From Symbiodinium natans (Eukaryota > Sar > Dinophyceae > Suessiales > Symbiodiniaceae): a DNA stretch of 62,500 bases. Where the stretch lies: positions 1,102,501 to 1,165,000 of the forward strand of contig CAJNDS010002468.1 in the NCBI GenBank assembly GCA_905221605.1. Direction: 5' to 3'. Made by a program: the position numbers and the translations under genes. The notes below the pieces were generated by a model. The model searched no databases. It was not told where the DNA came from and saw only the letters and a program-made list of their open reading frames with translations. Shown piece after piece: positions 43,501 through 55,500 of this stretch (its first letter is position 1; every line of letters begins with the position of its first letter).

Positions 43501-46500
43501 ACCAAACCCTAAACTCTAAACCCTGCACCCTTATAGGCCTAAACCCCAAACCCTAAACCCTAAACCACAAACCCTAAACCCTACACCCTCAATTATAACT
43601 TATAACCCTAAACCCTAACCCATAGGCCCCAAACCCCAAACCCTAACCCCAAACCCTAAACCCTAAACCCTACACCCTTGTAACCCTAAACCCCAAACCC
43701 TGAACGCGAAATCCCAAACCCCAAATCCTAAACCCTAAACCCTACTCCCTTAAAGCCCTAAACCCCAACCCCTAAACCCAATCCCGCAAAACCTTTGACC
43801 CTAAACCCCAAACCCTTATGGCCCTTAACCCTATACACCCCAAACCCTAAACCCCAAACCCTAAACCCCAAACCCTAACCCTAAACCCTAACCCTAAACC
43901 CCAATCCCTATAAGCCCCTAAACCCTACACCCTTAAACCCTAAACCCCAAACCCTAAACCCCTAAACCCTTTTAACCCTAAACCCCAACCCCTAAACCCT
44001 AAACCCTACACCCTTAAACCCTAAACCCCAAAACCCTTTTGACCCTAAACCCCAAACCCTAAACCCCAAACCCTAAACCCCAAACCCTAACCCTAAACCC
44101 CAAACCCTAAACCCCCAAACCTCAGACCGTATTCAGCCCAGGCTTCTCTTCACTACCCTTATAACCCTAAGCCCCTTATAACCCTAAGCCCCAAACCCTT
44201 AAACCCTAAACCCGTTTAACCCTAAACCCCAATCCCTAAACCCTAAACCCTACACCCTTAAACCCTAAACCCCAAACCCTTTTGACCCCCCAAACCCTAA
44301 ACCCTAAACCCTACACCCCTAAATCCTAAACCCCAAACCCTGTTGACCCTAAATTCGAATTTTTAAGCCCCCAACCCCCTAGACCGTCTTCAGCCCAGGC
44401 TTCTCTTCACTGTGGAGTTGACGATGCGCTTTCTGGCAGGGGGCCCCCGGATCCTCGTTGAGGACCGGGGTTTCGGGTTTAGGGTTTAGGGTTCAGGGTT
44501 TAGGGTTCAGGGTTTAGGGTTCAGGGTTTAGGGTTTAGGTTTTGCGGTTTGATTTTTAGGGTTTAGGGTCCCAAAGACGAAGTGGTGGAATGTTTCATAA
44601 GCTTCATGTCAAGGACTCTTCCTTAGCAAGGGGTATTGGGGGGTTTTTTCGGCTTGGGGCGCATGAGTGGTTTCAGATCAGGGGGGGCTCATCTGAACTC
44701 AGGGCCCTTTTTGGGGTTTGGGGTTTAAGGTTTAGGGTTTAGGGTTTAGGGCTACCCTGCGCTGATCAGGAGTTAACCCTAAACCCTAGCTCTTACTCCG
44801 TACACCCCAAACCCTCAATCCTAAATGGAGATCCAAGAAGCCGGGCTTAGGGGTCAAAGGAGGCACCCATCTTTTGAGGTTGATGGGTTTAGGGTTTAGG
44901 GTTTAGGGTTTAGGGTTAGCTATCTAGCTCTAAAACTGGCTTTCAGGTGCGCCAGCGCTTCGGAAGACCTTCTGGCCCTTAACCCGGCGCGTTGCGCCCT
45001 GTTCTCACTCCCCCAAAACCCCAAAACCCTAAACCCCAAACCAAACCCCGCAAAGCTCCTTAAATCCTAAACGACCCCATTCCTTAATTTCCCCCCCCTA
45101 CCCCAGATACCGTAACCCGAAAACCCTAAACCCTAAACCCAAATCCCGAAACCCTCAAGCCCCTGCAACTTGAAATTATTCAAAAAACCCAAACAAATTC
45201 CTCGAAACTCCCCGACCTGAACCTTGAATAACTTCAATAAACCCTAAACCCTCAACCCTAAACCCTATAAGCCCTCGAACCCTGAAGTCCTTGAAGCCTT
45301 CCACCCCAAACTCTGAGAACACCTCAGAACTGGAGCCCATCCGCCAAGCCCCAAACTTAGGGTTTGGGGTTTGGGTTTAGGGTTCAGTGTTTAGGGTTGA
45401 GGGTTTAGGGTTTTGGGGTTCAACCCTTCACCTACAACACCCAAGTCCTAATCCCACCTCGAACTCCGAGTCTGGATTCTCCTGAACACCAAATCCCTAA
45501 AGCCCTAAACCCCTAAACCCCTAAACCCCTAAACCCCTAAACCCCTAAACCCCTAAACCCCTAAACCCCTAAACCCCTAAACCCCTAAACCCCTAAACCC
45601 CTAAACCCCTAAACCCCTAAACCTCGAGCCGGTGATCTCGGAGGACGAGTGGGCTTGGCTCCTCCTCGATGCACCTTGGCACTGTCAATGCTGGCCTCAG
45701 GGTCTAGGGTTTTGGGGTTTAGGGTTTAGGGCTGGGGTTTAGGGGGTTTAGGGCGGTTTAGGGCGGTTTAGGGCGGTTTGGGGGTTTCGGGGGGCTTGTA
45801 GGGCTTAGGGTTCCGGAACGCTCAGCTCCCGACGATGCGCTGTGGGCTGAAATGGCACAATATGGCTAAGTATGTGGGAGATGGCGTGCGAAGCCCGGTG
45901 ACGTACTTCAAGGAGAGTCTGGCGTGCGAAGCCCGGTGACGTACTTCAAGGAGAGTCGCCGGAAACCTGGGTTACCACTGTGTTTATTACGAGCAGAAGA
46001 AGGTTGAAGAGAGCAGAGTGCTGAACGGCAACGAAGCGTTGAAGTGAAGAAGCATGCGCCGTGGGCGCGAGAAGAAGCTTCTGTCGTCGCAGAACACCTA
46101 GCCTTTTCTTGAATGAACAACCCGTGATTTCCCGGCAGTGCGATGTTACCATCACCCAAGAAACATGCTGACTAGGGTTTTGGGGTACCTATATAAACCC
46201 CAAAGCGCCACACCAAAGCGGTTTTGCTTCGCAGCGGCCGACTCTCTTCCACATAGAACGCCTCAGCCAGGGGCAGGGCACAAAAGGCCTTGAATTCGAA
46301 CAGTTTTGAGGATCTAATAGGACTCTGTTTTTCATTGCCGGAGTCTGCGAGACCTCAGCAAGTAGGGTTTAGGGTTTATAGCGTTTCGGGTGAGGGCTCA
46401 CGGGGTCTATACATGGGTTTAGGGCTCATCCGTCTCCCAACCTAAAGTGCGCCTTACAGACGTTTTAATGATACTTCGCAGTCTCCTCAGGCCTCCTGAT

Positions 46501-49500
46501 CTAAAAGGGCTCCCAGCAAGCCTCAATATCCCGCACCACCAATTGGTTTCGGTGTTTAGGTTTGGAAAGTTTAGGGTTCACGGTACTATGGGTAGCAGCG
46601 TTTAACCCCTCAACCCTAAGCACTTTTCTTGGAAGCTCTTTGACTTAGTAACTCTACTTAATATCCCGAAGAAACGCCATCATGATCCCCATAACCTACT
46701 AAGTCAAAAGGGCTTCCAAGTAGCCCTAAACCCTAAACCCTAAACCCTAAACCCTAAACCCTAAACCCTAAACCCTGAACCCTAAACCCTAAACCCTAAA
46801 CCCTAAACCCTAAATGACAGCCGCTAAGACCCATCAGGTGGTGGTCGTAGCCTCCAGCCTCATGGAGTTCATCCTGGAGATGATGCTTCGGGCGGAGGCG
46901 CTTGGGGTTTAGGGTTTAGGGTTGAGGGTTTAGGGTTTAGGGTTTAGGGTTTAGGGTTTAGGGGTTAGGGTTTAGGGTTTAGGGTTTAGGGTTTAGGGTT
47001 TAGGGTTTAGGGTTTATTAGAGTTTAGGGTTTAGGGTTTAGGGTTTAGGGTGCTTAGGGTTCAGGGTTTGCGGTTCCGTGTTTTTGGGCTTACCTGAAGA
47101 GCTCCCACGTAGTTCCTTGTTTTGCAGTGTACTTGAATCCTGAATGGACAAACCAGAGCGGAACCCAAACGGAACTACATTGAGCTCTGAGGCAGATCTT
47201 AGGGACCAAACCCTAATTACCCTAAGCCTAAACCTCTGCAGAGCCACGGTTTAGGGTTTAGGGTTTAGGGTTTAGGGTTTAGGGTTTAGGGTTTAGGGTT
47301 TAGGGTTTAGGGTTTAGGGCAATGGGGTTGAGGGTTGTGACACGACCTGGGTTCAAGGGGTCTCAGGCAGGGACCGTAATTAAGGGAGTCATTTGGGCGC
47401 CACCCTGAGCCCTCTCAGATATGCACATATACAGGCGGCTCAGCGTTCTAGGGTTTAGGGTTTAGGCTTCAACTTCGTCGACTTTGAGGACTTTAGATTG
47501 CGTTCGGCTGGGGTTTAGGGTTTCGGGTTCGGGCACCACACCTCCGAGACTTCAGAAACATGTGCAAACTTGGAGCATTAGATAGATAGTCCCTGAGTCA
47601 TGTGTACGATCCCGTCGAACATCTTAGGGCCCCCCTTTTTTGAATCGAACAACGAGAGAACACCGCGTTAAAGTCCACGCTTGAGGTTGGCAAGGGCTTC
47701 CGGATGGTCTTAGACCCTAAGCCCTAACCCTGCAAGGTGTGCTCCTTTCCTATATAGGCCCAAACTTTAAAATATCGTTAATATTGGTAGCCCAGTGATA
47801 CCCTTTTGCATGTTTATGGCTCTAGGTTCCCTCCCAAAAAGGGTACACTTGTTATATGTTAAAGGTTCAGGGTTTAGGGTTTAGGGTTTAGGGTTTAGGG
47901 TTCCTTTCAAACTTCTGGCTGCTCTTGCACCAGGCGGGCAGCGAGCCACAGCAGGCCAACGCAGCTTTGAGGCATCAAGAACCCAAGCCTCCGTTTTCGT
48001 AGGTTATGACTATACCCTAAACCCTAAACCCTAAACCCTAAACCCTAAACCCTTGAATAGGTTTCCCAGGGAGCCTACAAAAAAGTAGCGCCAGCCAGCT
48101 CGCCCGAAGTAGTTCCCGCAGCTCTTTGCTTTCCAGAGCTGAGGGTTGCAGGTTGGTCCAATTAAGTTGTCCAGCCATGAACCCTAAAGCCCTAAAGCCC
48201 TAAAGCCCTAAAACCCTAAAGCCCTAAAACCCTAAAACCCTAAAAACCCTAAAAGCCCTAAACCCGAAAAGGCGTCTCAGGGTGCGGGCTACAGTGCGGA
48301 GGCTCATGAGCTGTGTGACAGCATCCTGATCACATCCAGGTACCGACCTCCCAGGGGGTAGCTCTCCACTGCCCATAAGCCTTAGGGATCTGGTAAACAA
48401 CTCAAACCCGCTCGAAAACCCAATCCCCATATACCAGATGGCCTTTCAAGACTACTTGATGCACATGATCTATCAGCCGAACCCTTCAACCCAAAACCCT
48501 AACCCTCAATGCACATGATCTATCACCCTAAGCCCTGAACCCCAAAAGCCTAAACCTTACTTAACCCTAAACTCTAAACCCTAAACCCTAAACCCTAAAC
48601 CCTAAACCCTAAACCCTAAACCCTAAACGAACCCTATGGCTGCTCCATGGCCATGTTCTCCAAGGTGAGCACGTCCATGCGCTTGGTCAGAGTCCTGCGA
48701 GTGGCAAAGATCACCAGGCTCGCTCGCCCCCGAACACCCGGAAACCCAACACTCGGAAGCCCCTGTTGGGGGTTTAGGTTTCAGGATTTGAATTTAGGGT
48801 TTTTGGGTTTAGTGTCTGGGGTTTAGGGTTTAATTAGGGGGTTTAGGCTTTAGGGGCTTTAGGGTTTAGGGGTCAGGGTCAACCTGCGAGTCTGGAAGTG
48901 AAGTATCCCGACCATCTCGAGGCTCAGGCTTTCTTCTATTTGCATTAGAAGCCCCCCCGCCCCCCCACCCCCCCCCCCCCCCCAAAAAAAAAAAAAAAAT
49001 AATAATAATAATTATTAAAATAAAATAAAATAATGATAAATTTTAAAACGAAAAAATGTTCTTCTTTACAACGGCAATAAAGGGAATATGTGTGTAGGTA
49101 TGTATGTTTTTTTGTGTGTGTGTATACCTTTTTTGGGGGCGGGGGGCGGGGGGGGGGGGACTCTTTTGCAAAATAGTATCTTAGGGGGTTCGGATTTGGG
49201 CTTTGGTGCCTTTGGGCATTCGAACTCTGGGATGGGAAGTTGCAGTGAGCAACTTTATTCTATTTGTTTAGCTGCATTCACATGTATGCACATCATACAT
49301 ATATATATATATATGTATTATGTAAAAAGATATGAAAACATGCATATATATATTATTTGTTTATTTATTTAGAAATGTTGATTTCTCTAGTTGAACTGGG
49401 GTCCCTTTTGGGTCCTCATTATGAGGCGCCTTCTTATTTAGGGTACCCCCAAAAGGACCCTAATTTTGGAGAACTAAACCATATATGTATACATACATGT

Positions 49501-52500
49501 TCTTGCGCCGTGGTTTTGCTGTTTATCGCCGTTCCATATGTGCACGTGATATGGATGCCGCCCTGGCTGCGGGATCATTTCCCACCACCGACGCAGGTCC
49601 GCACCCAGGAATTGAAGACAAAAGCCCTAAGCCCTGAACCCTGAACCTAAACCCTGCCTCAACTGGGCTTTCAACAGCCCTAAGGGTCCATGAGCCTAAA
49701 TTGGGTGCACTTGGCCCTCACCTCACTTCCTCCTGCTGGGGCTCCAAAAAATATCTGCTCAGGTAACCTGACCCAGAGGGATCCCAGAGGGTCCATTTGT
49801 AGTACTATTATGGAATTAGGTACCCAAAAACCATTCTAAAAAAGGTTTTGGGGTACCTAATTCCATAATAGTACTACAAATGGACCCTCTGGGGATACCG
49901 TTTTAGGGTGCTTTTCCCCGTCGTCTGGGAGGCCAAGTGTGCTTAGAAGCTCTTTTGACTCAGTACGTCTACTTGGCATCCCCTCGCGCTCTAGAAACCT
50001 TGATCATCATCCCCATGACCCACCTTACGAACCCTACCTTACTAAGTCAAAAGAGCCTCCATGTAGCCCTAAACCCTAAATCCTTAATCCTTAACCCCTA
50101 GGCCCTAAACCCTAAACCCTAAACCCTTAACCCCTTAAGCCCTAAACCCGAAACCCTCAGTGAAGAAGCTGGTGGTGGGCCAGGGCCATTCGGATCGTGC
50201 GCCTGGTGAAGTTCATTCGCTCCCTGCGGCTCGGCTCCTTTTTGAGTGGTTTAGGGGTTTAGGGTTCAGGGTTTAGGGTTTAGGGTTTAGGGTTTAGGGT
50301 TCAGGGTTTAGGGTTGAGGGTTTGGGGTTTGGGGCGTGAGGTTCGGGGTTGGGAGTTTGGGGATTTGGGGGTTTGGGATCTATGGTGCTGGGCTTAGGGG
50401 TATACTTGGATTCAAAGTACTCCACGCGTACTGAATTGGAGGCTGAAGTAAGAAGCCAAGACCCCCAAAACCCTGAACCCTAACCCCTAAACCTTTAACC
50501 CCAAGCCCTACCTCAAGAACCTGCAGCCCACTGGCCTGTAGGTTGTTCTATGGGGCCCCTTATACGATTCCGAGGAAACCTGCAAAAAAAGTGGGTGTTG
50601 GGTTCTTACCCAGATCCAAAAAATGGAGCCCCCAAATAGTTGCCCTATACTACTATTGGGTCATTCTTAGGAGCCCTTAAGGGGAATTGTTTTTTTGGCA
50701 TCCTCCCAGGGGTCGGGGTAAGGTAAACCCTATCGGACCCCAGGGTCCCTCCAAAACCTGGCCTGAACACCCTCCACGTCGAACCCCGAACCGCTTGAAC
50801 CCGACCATAAACCCTAAACCCTAAACCCTAAACCCTAAACCCTAAACCCTAAACCCTTTGTTGGCGCGCAACAGGAAGACGTTGCTCTACTGCATCGGTC
50901 GCACCTTACGAGCGATGCTCTGGTCGGGAGTGCTGCTGATTCTCATCATGTTCCTGCCCCTCGGCTTATTTAGGGTTTAGGGTTTAGGGTTTAGGGTTTA
51001 GGGTTTAGGGTTTACTTAGGGTTTAGGGTTTAGGGTTTAGGGTTTAGGGCTTGCTCCTGCCCCTCGGCTTAGGGTGTTTCTGTTGGGCCTATAGGGGTCC
51101 CAAAGCCTACGGACACTAAACCTTAGGGTTTAGGGTATGGGGTCTTGGGGTGTGGAGGGTTTGGGAGACCTATAGCAGCTGCCAAGATCCCTTTTTCTTG
51201 ACCCCTTGATGCTGCGAGGGGACTACCTACCTACCTACCTACCTACCTACCTCCTACTTACCTTTCTTGAAGTCTCCACGGTAATGGGAGTTTGTGGCTA
51301 AGGGCTTAGGGAGGCTGATCGTGTTCTTGGCTTACCTGATTTATTGGCTTTTTTGGGGATTATGCTAAAGCCTAAGCCCAAAACCCTAGAAACTAGAAGC
51401 CCGAAACCCGAAAACCCTAAACCCCAAACCCTAAACCCTGAACCCTAAACCCTAAACCAAAATGCTGACGGGGTAGTCGTCCACACCCAGGTTCCTGAGC
51501 CTTAAACCCTAAACCCCATACCCTCTAAACCCCAAGCCCTAAGCCCTAAGCCCAAAACCCTAAACCCTAAATCCTAAGCCCAGGTTCAGCCTGATCTTTA
51601 CAGACATCGTCACCGAGCACATGGGGGGCATCCCAGCGGAAGACCGGCCGAACTCGCCGCTTGGTTTCAGGGCCTAGGGTTTCAGGGTGCAGGGTTTAAG
51701 AATAGGGTTTCGGATTTGGGGTTTAGGGTTTAGAGTTTAAGTTTAGGGTTTAGGGTGTTTATGCTTCTGGGTTAGGGTTTAGGGTTTAGGGCTTCAGGGT
51801 TCAGTTTAGGGTTTAGGGTTTTGGGTTTAGGGTTTAGAGTTTAGGGTTTAGGGTTTAGGGTTTAGGGTGTTTATGGTTCTGGGTTAGGGTTTAGGGCTTA
51901 GGTTTTAGGGTTTCAGGGTTTAGGGTTTGGGGTTTAAGGTTTAGGGTTTAGGTTTCCGGGTTGATTGTTTAAGTTTAGGGTTTAGGGTTTAGGGTGTTTA
52001 TGGTTCTGGGTTAGGGTTTAGGGGTTTAGGGTTTAAGGTTTACGGTTTCAGGGTTTAGGGTTTGGGGTTTAGGGTTTAGGGCTTGGAGGCTTGGAGGGAT
52101 TGTTGCACGTCGGGCTTCTTGGCCTAGCTGCTTTAGCCTGAGAAACCCCAAAACCCCATCTGTAAACCTCAAACCTCCTTCCAAAACCCGAAAGGTTTGG
52201 GGTTTAGGGTTAGGGTTTAGGATTTTAGGGTTTAGGGTTTAGGGTTTAGGGTTTAGGGTTTAGGGTTTAGTAATTTAGGGTTTGGGACCCGAAGGTTAGC
52301 CATTGTTGTAGAAACCGCAGCCGGAAAAGTTGCCTACACGCTTGGGCCTAAACCCTACTTACAAAGTCGAAAGGGCTTCCAAGTAGCTTACACCAAGAAG
52401 TAGGCTTTTTTTTGTGGGGTTTCAGGGTTTGGGGCTCAGGGCTAAATCAGGTCAGTGTTCAGGTGGTCTCGGCTGCCTTATATCAGCGATACCCTAAACC

Positions 52501-55500
52501 CTAAGCCACCGAAACCCTAGAACCCTAGACCCCTAACACCCTAAACCTTCAACCACCTAAACCTAAACCCTAAACCACCTAAACCCTAAAACCCTAGACC
52601 CCTAACACCCTAAACCTTCAACCACCTAAACCTAAACGAAGCAGGGTTTATATTAGTTGTTGGTAAGCGTTTGGAAGGTTCCTTTTTAATGTTGGTGAGC
52701 TTAAATACTTGGTGTCCTTTTGGGGATATACAAGGAATATAAACCCTACTTCAAATCGCCTAAACCTTCAACCACCTAAACCTAAACCCTACACCCTAAA
52801 CCCTAAACCCTAAACCCTAAACCCTAAACCCTAAACTCTCCAGGTATTTGGCCTTCCGCTTTGGCTCACTAGACCGCTCCATGCACACGCTCTACGCCTC
52901 CATCACAGGCGCAACAGGGTTTAGGGTTTAGGGTTTAGGGTTTAGGGTTTAGGGTTTAGGGTTTAGGGTTTAGGGTTTAGGGTTTAGGGTTTAAGGGCCA
53001 TTTTGGAGCTGGGAAGCCTGCTTTGGGCTTTCGGGTTTCGGGTTCAGGGTTTCGGGTTTAGGGTTCATACATCGCTAGGAGCCCTTTCGGGTTTAGAGTA
53101 AAGTGTAGGGTTTAGGGTTTGGGGTTTTGGGTTTTAGGTTTAGAACTTTCAGGAATTTCTGACTATGCCATGCATCCCTGATAGCCACTCCCGCAAGCCT
53201 GCCACAGCTGTAAGCCCTTCATTTTCCTTGACACTAGACTCACTAGACTACCTAAAGCCTAAAGCCTAAAGCCTAAAGCCTAAACCCTAAACCCTAAACC
53301 CTAAACCCTAAACACGAAAGAACGATCACATTACCTTGAACCCCCTCAGCCCTGCGAATGACCCTTCACCCGTAATGCCTCAACCTAGCTCCATCAGCAC
53401 CTGTGGGTGCTGGGTCAGGATCTGTAGAGGAGGCTCCCTGCCTTCACCCACTGCCCGGTCCGCGCCTGCTGACTGGCAACACCACCGCCCCCAGAAAGCC
53501 CCAAACTCTCGAAGCCCTAAACCCAAAACCCTACATCCTAAACCTTGAACCCTGGAAAGCCCGAATCAACCTTATGCCCCTGGCGAAACCCAAAGCCAAC
53601 CCAAAGCCCGGGATCCCCTGCACCTGTCAACCACTAATTACCTCTACAAGCCCCAACCCCCGGGGTTCAGAGTTTAGGGTTTAGGGTTTAGGGTTTTGGG
53701 AACACCTCAACTCCCGACACCCGAAAGCCTGAGATACGGACATCTTGAACCCTAAGCTATAAATGAGGAATGCCTAAAGCCCACAGTAGACCGCACTCGC
53801 TCAACCCCTCAGCCCGAAATTCTAGAAACCTAAACCCGAAGCCCTTCATCGATGAAGGTCTGAACCCTAAACCCTAAACCTTAAACCCTTGTGAAAACCC
53901 TAAACCCTAAACCCTAAACCCTAAACCCTAAACCCTAAACCCTAAACCCTAAACCCTAACCCCTAACCCTTAAACCCTAACCCTATACCTTGAAATTCTT
54001 CTTAACGCCCCTGAGGTGGCTTGACATGGAGTGAGGCCACCGATGCACTCGCAGAGGCTGCCGGGATGACCTCGTAGGGCCTGAAGTTCTTCAAGGTGTT
54101 GCGGGTTTAGGGTTTAGGGTTTAGGGTTTAGGGTTTATAAGTTTAGGGTTTAGGGTTTAGGGTTGCAAGTGCTTTGGGTTTTGGTATTGGAGTTTTGGGG
54201 CTTAGGGTATCCCTAAACCCGAACCCTAAACCCTAAACCACGACTGAAGCACGAACATGTGGTTGCAGGGTGAAGAACATTATATACGCCCTCAACCCTA
54301 AACCCTACCTTAAGAATCCAAAACCTACTTTTTGTACGTTCGCTACAGGTCCTGTCAAGTTTTATTCTAAACACAACCTACGAAAAGCAGGTTTGGGGAT
54401 GCAAGCCCTAAACCCTAAACCCTGAACCCTGAACCCTGAACCCTAAACCCCAAGAGGCCCTAAGCGCGATGTAAGCCCGTTCTCCTCAAACCAAAGGTCG
54501 ATGGCGTCTGGCGACTTCTCTTCGAGGCATCGAGCGAGGGGGTTAGGGTTGAGGGTTTAGGGTTTAGGGTTTAGGGTTTAGGGTTTAGGGTTTAGGGTGT
54601 AGGGCTTAGGGCTAGGGCTTAGGGCTCGGTTAGGGGTTACTTGGAGGGTTCAGGGTGCTTTCAGCCTGACTATAAGCGCAGTTGTTGTAGCCCCCGTACG
54701 TACCCTGACCCTCCAAGTAGGGTTTAGGGTTTATTTGCGACCTTCAACCCTCCAGTGCGCAAAGCATCCCACTTGATATTGAACCAGGATCCCGAAACCC
54801 TAAACCCTACAACTCTCCCCCCCTTCCCAAAGCAAAAACCGATACATGTATATATGCATCACTAATTACAGGAACTGAGGGTTTTGGGAGTCTCATGGCC
54901 GAAATAGGTCCTGGGCACCCTAAGCCCTAAACCTTGAACTAAGCCCTAAACCCTAAACCCTAGCCCTAAACCCTAAACCCTGAACCCAGAATTCTTGCGC
55001 CATGAGTGCCACTAGCACGCCGCAGGCCTACATTGCATTCTGTCTCTTCGCCGTGGCTTGGCGTTTTTGAGGTTTTTGTGGTTTTTGGCTTCGGGGTGGG
55101 CTAGCAGGGTTTAGGGTTTTAGGGTTTCGAGTTTATGCTTTCGGGTTAGGGTTTAGGGTTTAGGGTCGGGTTTAGGGTTGAGGGCTTCGGGTTTAGGGTT
55201 TAGGGTTCCCAGGATCTCTTTAGGGTGTCTCAAGATGTGTGCAAAGGCTGGCTTCAGTCAGCCGTGGGTTGCGGATTGGGGGGGGGGGGGTTAGGGTTTA
55301 GGGTTCAGGGTTTAGGGCATCGTCAAAAGTTAGGAAAGAGATTCCTTCCGGTCAAATGTCCAAACAGGTTGTAAACCCTAATCCCCCAACCCGAGACCCT
55401 TTCTGGGTCTGGGGTCCAAGCGTTCAAAGCTGCTCCTGAGGTGCTGAATGTGATGACGGGCGTGCTGCTCTACTGAATCTAGGGTTCAGGGTTTAGGGTT

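Larger units (their letters stand above)
42594..44398. other. Longest channel intron (1805 bases)
   Basis: Strong G-rich array at the 5' side (42617-42736), family F copy 4 with a telomere array inside it, unique DNA at 42910-43440 with a coding-like fragment, then almost 1 kb of degenerate CCCTAAA/CCCCAAA DNA. The last exon's acceptor is duplicated 257 bases upstream (44124). Confidence 0.7.
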
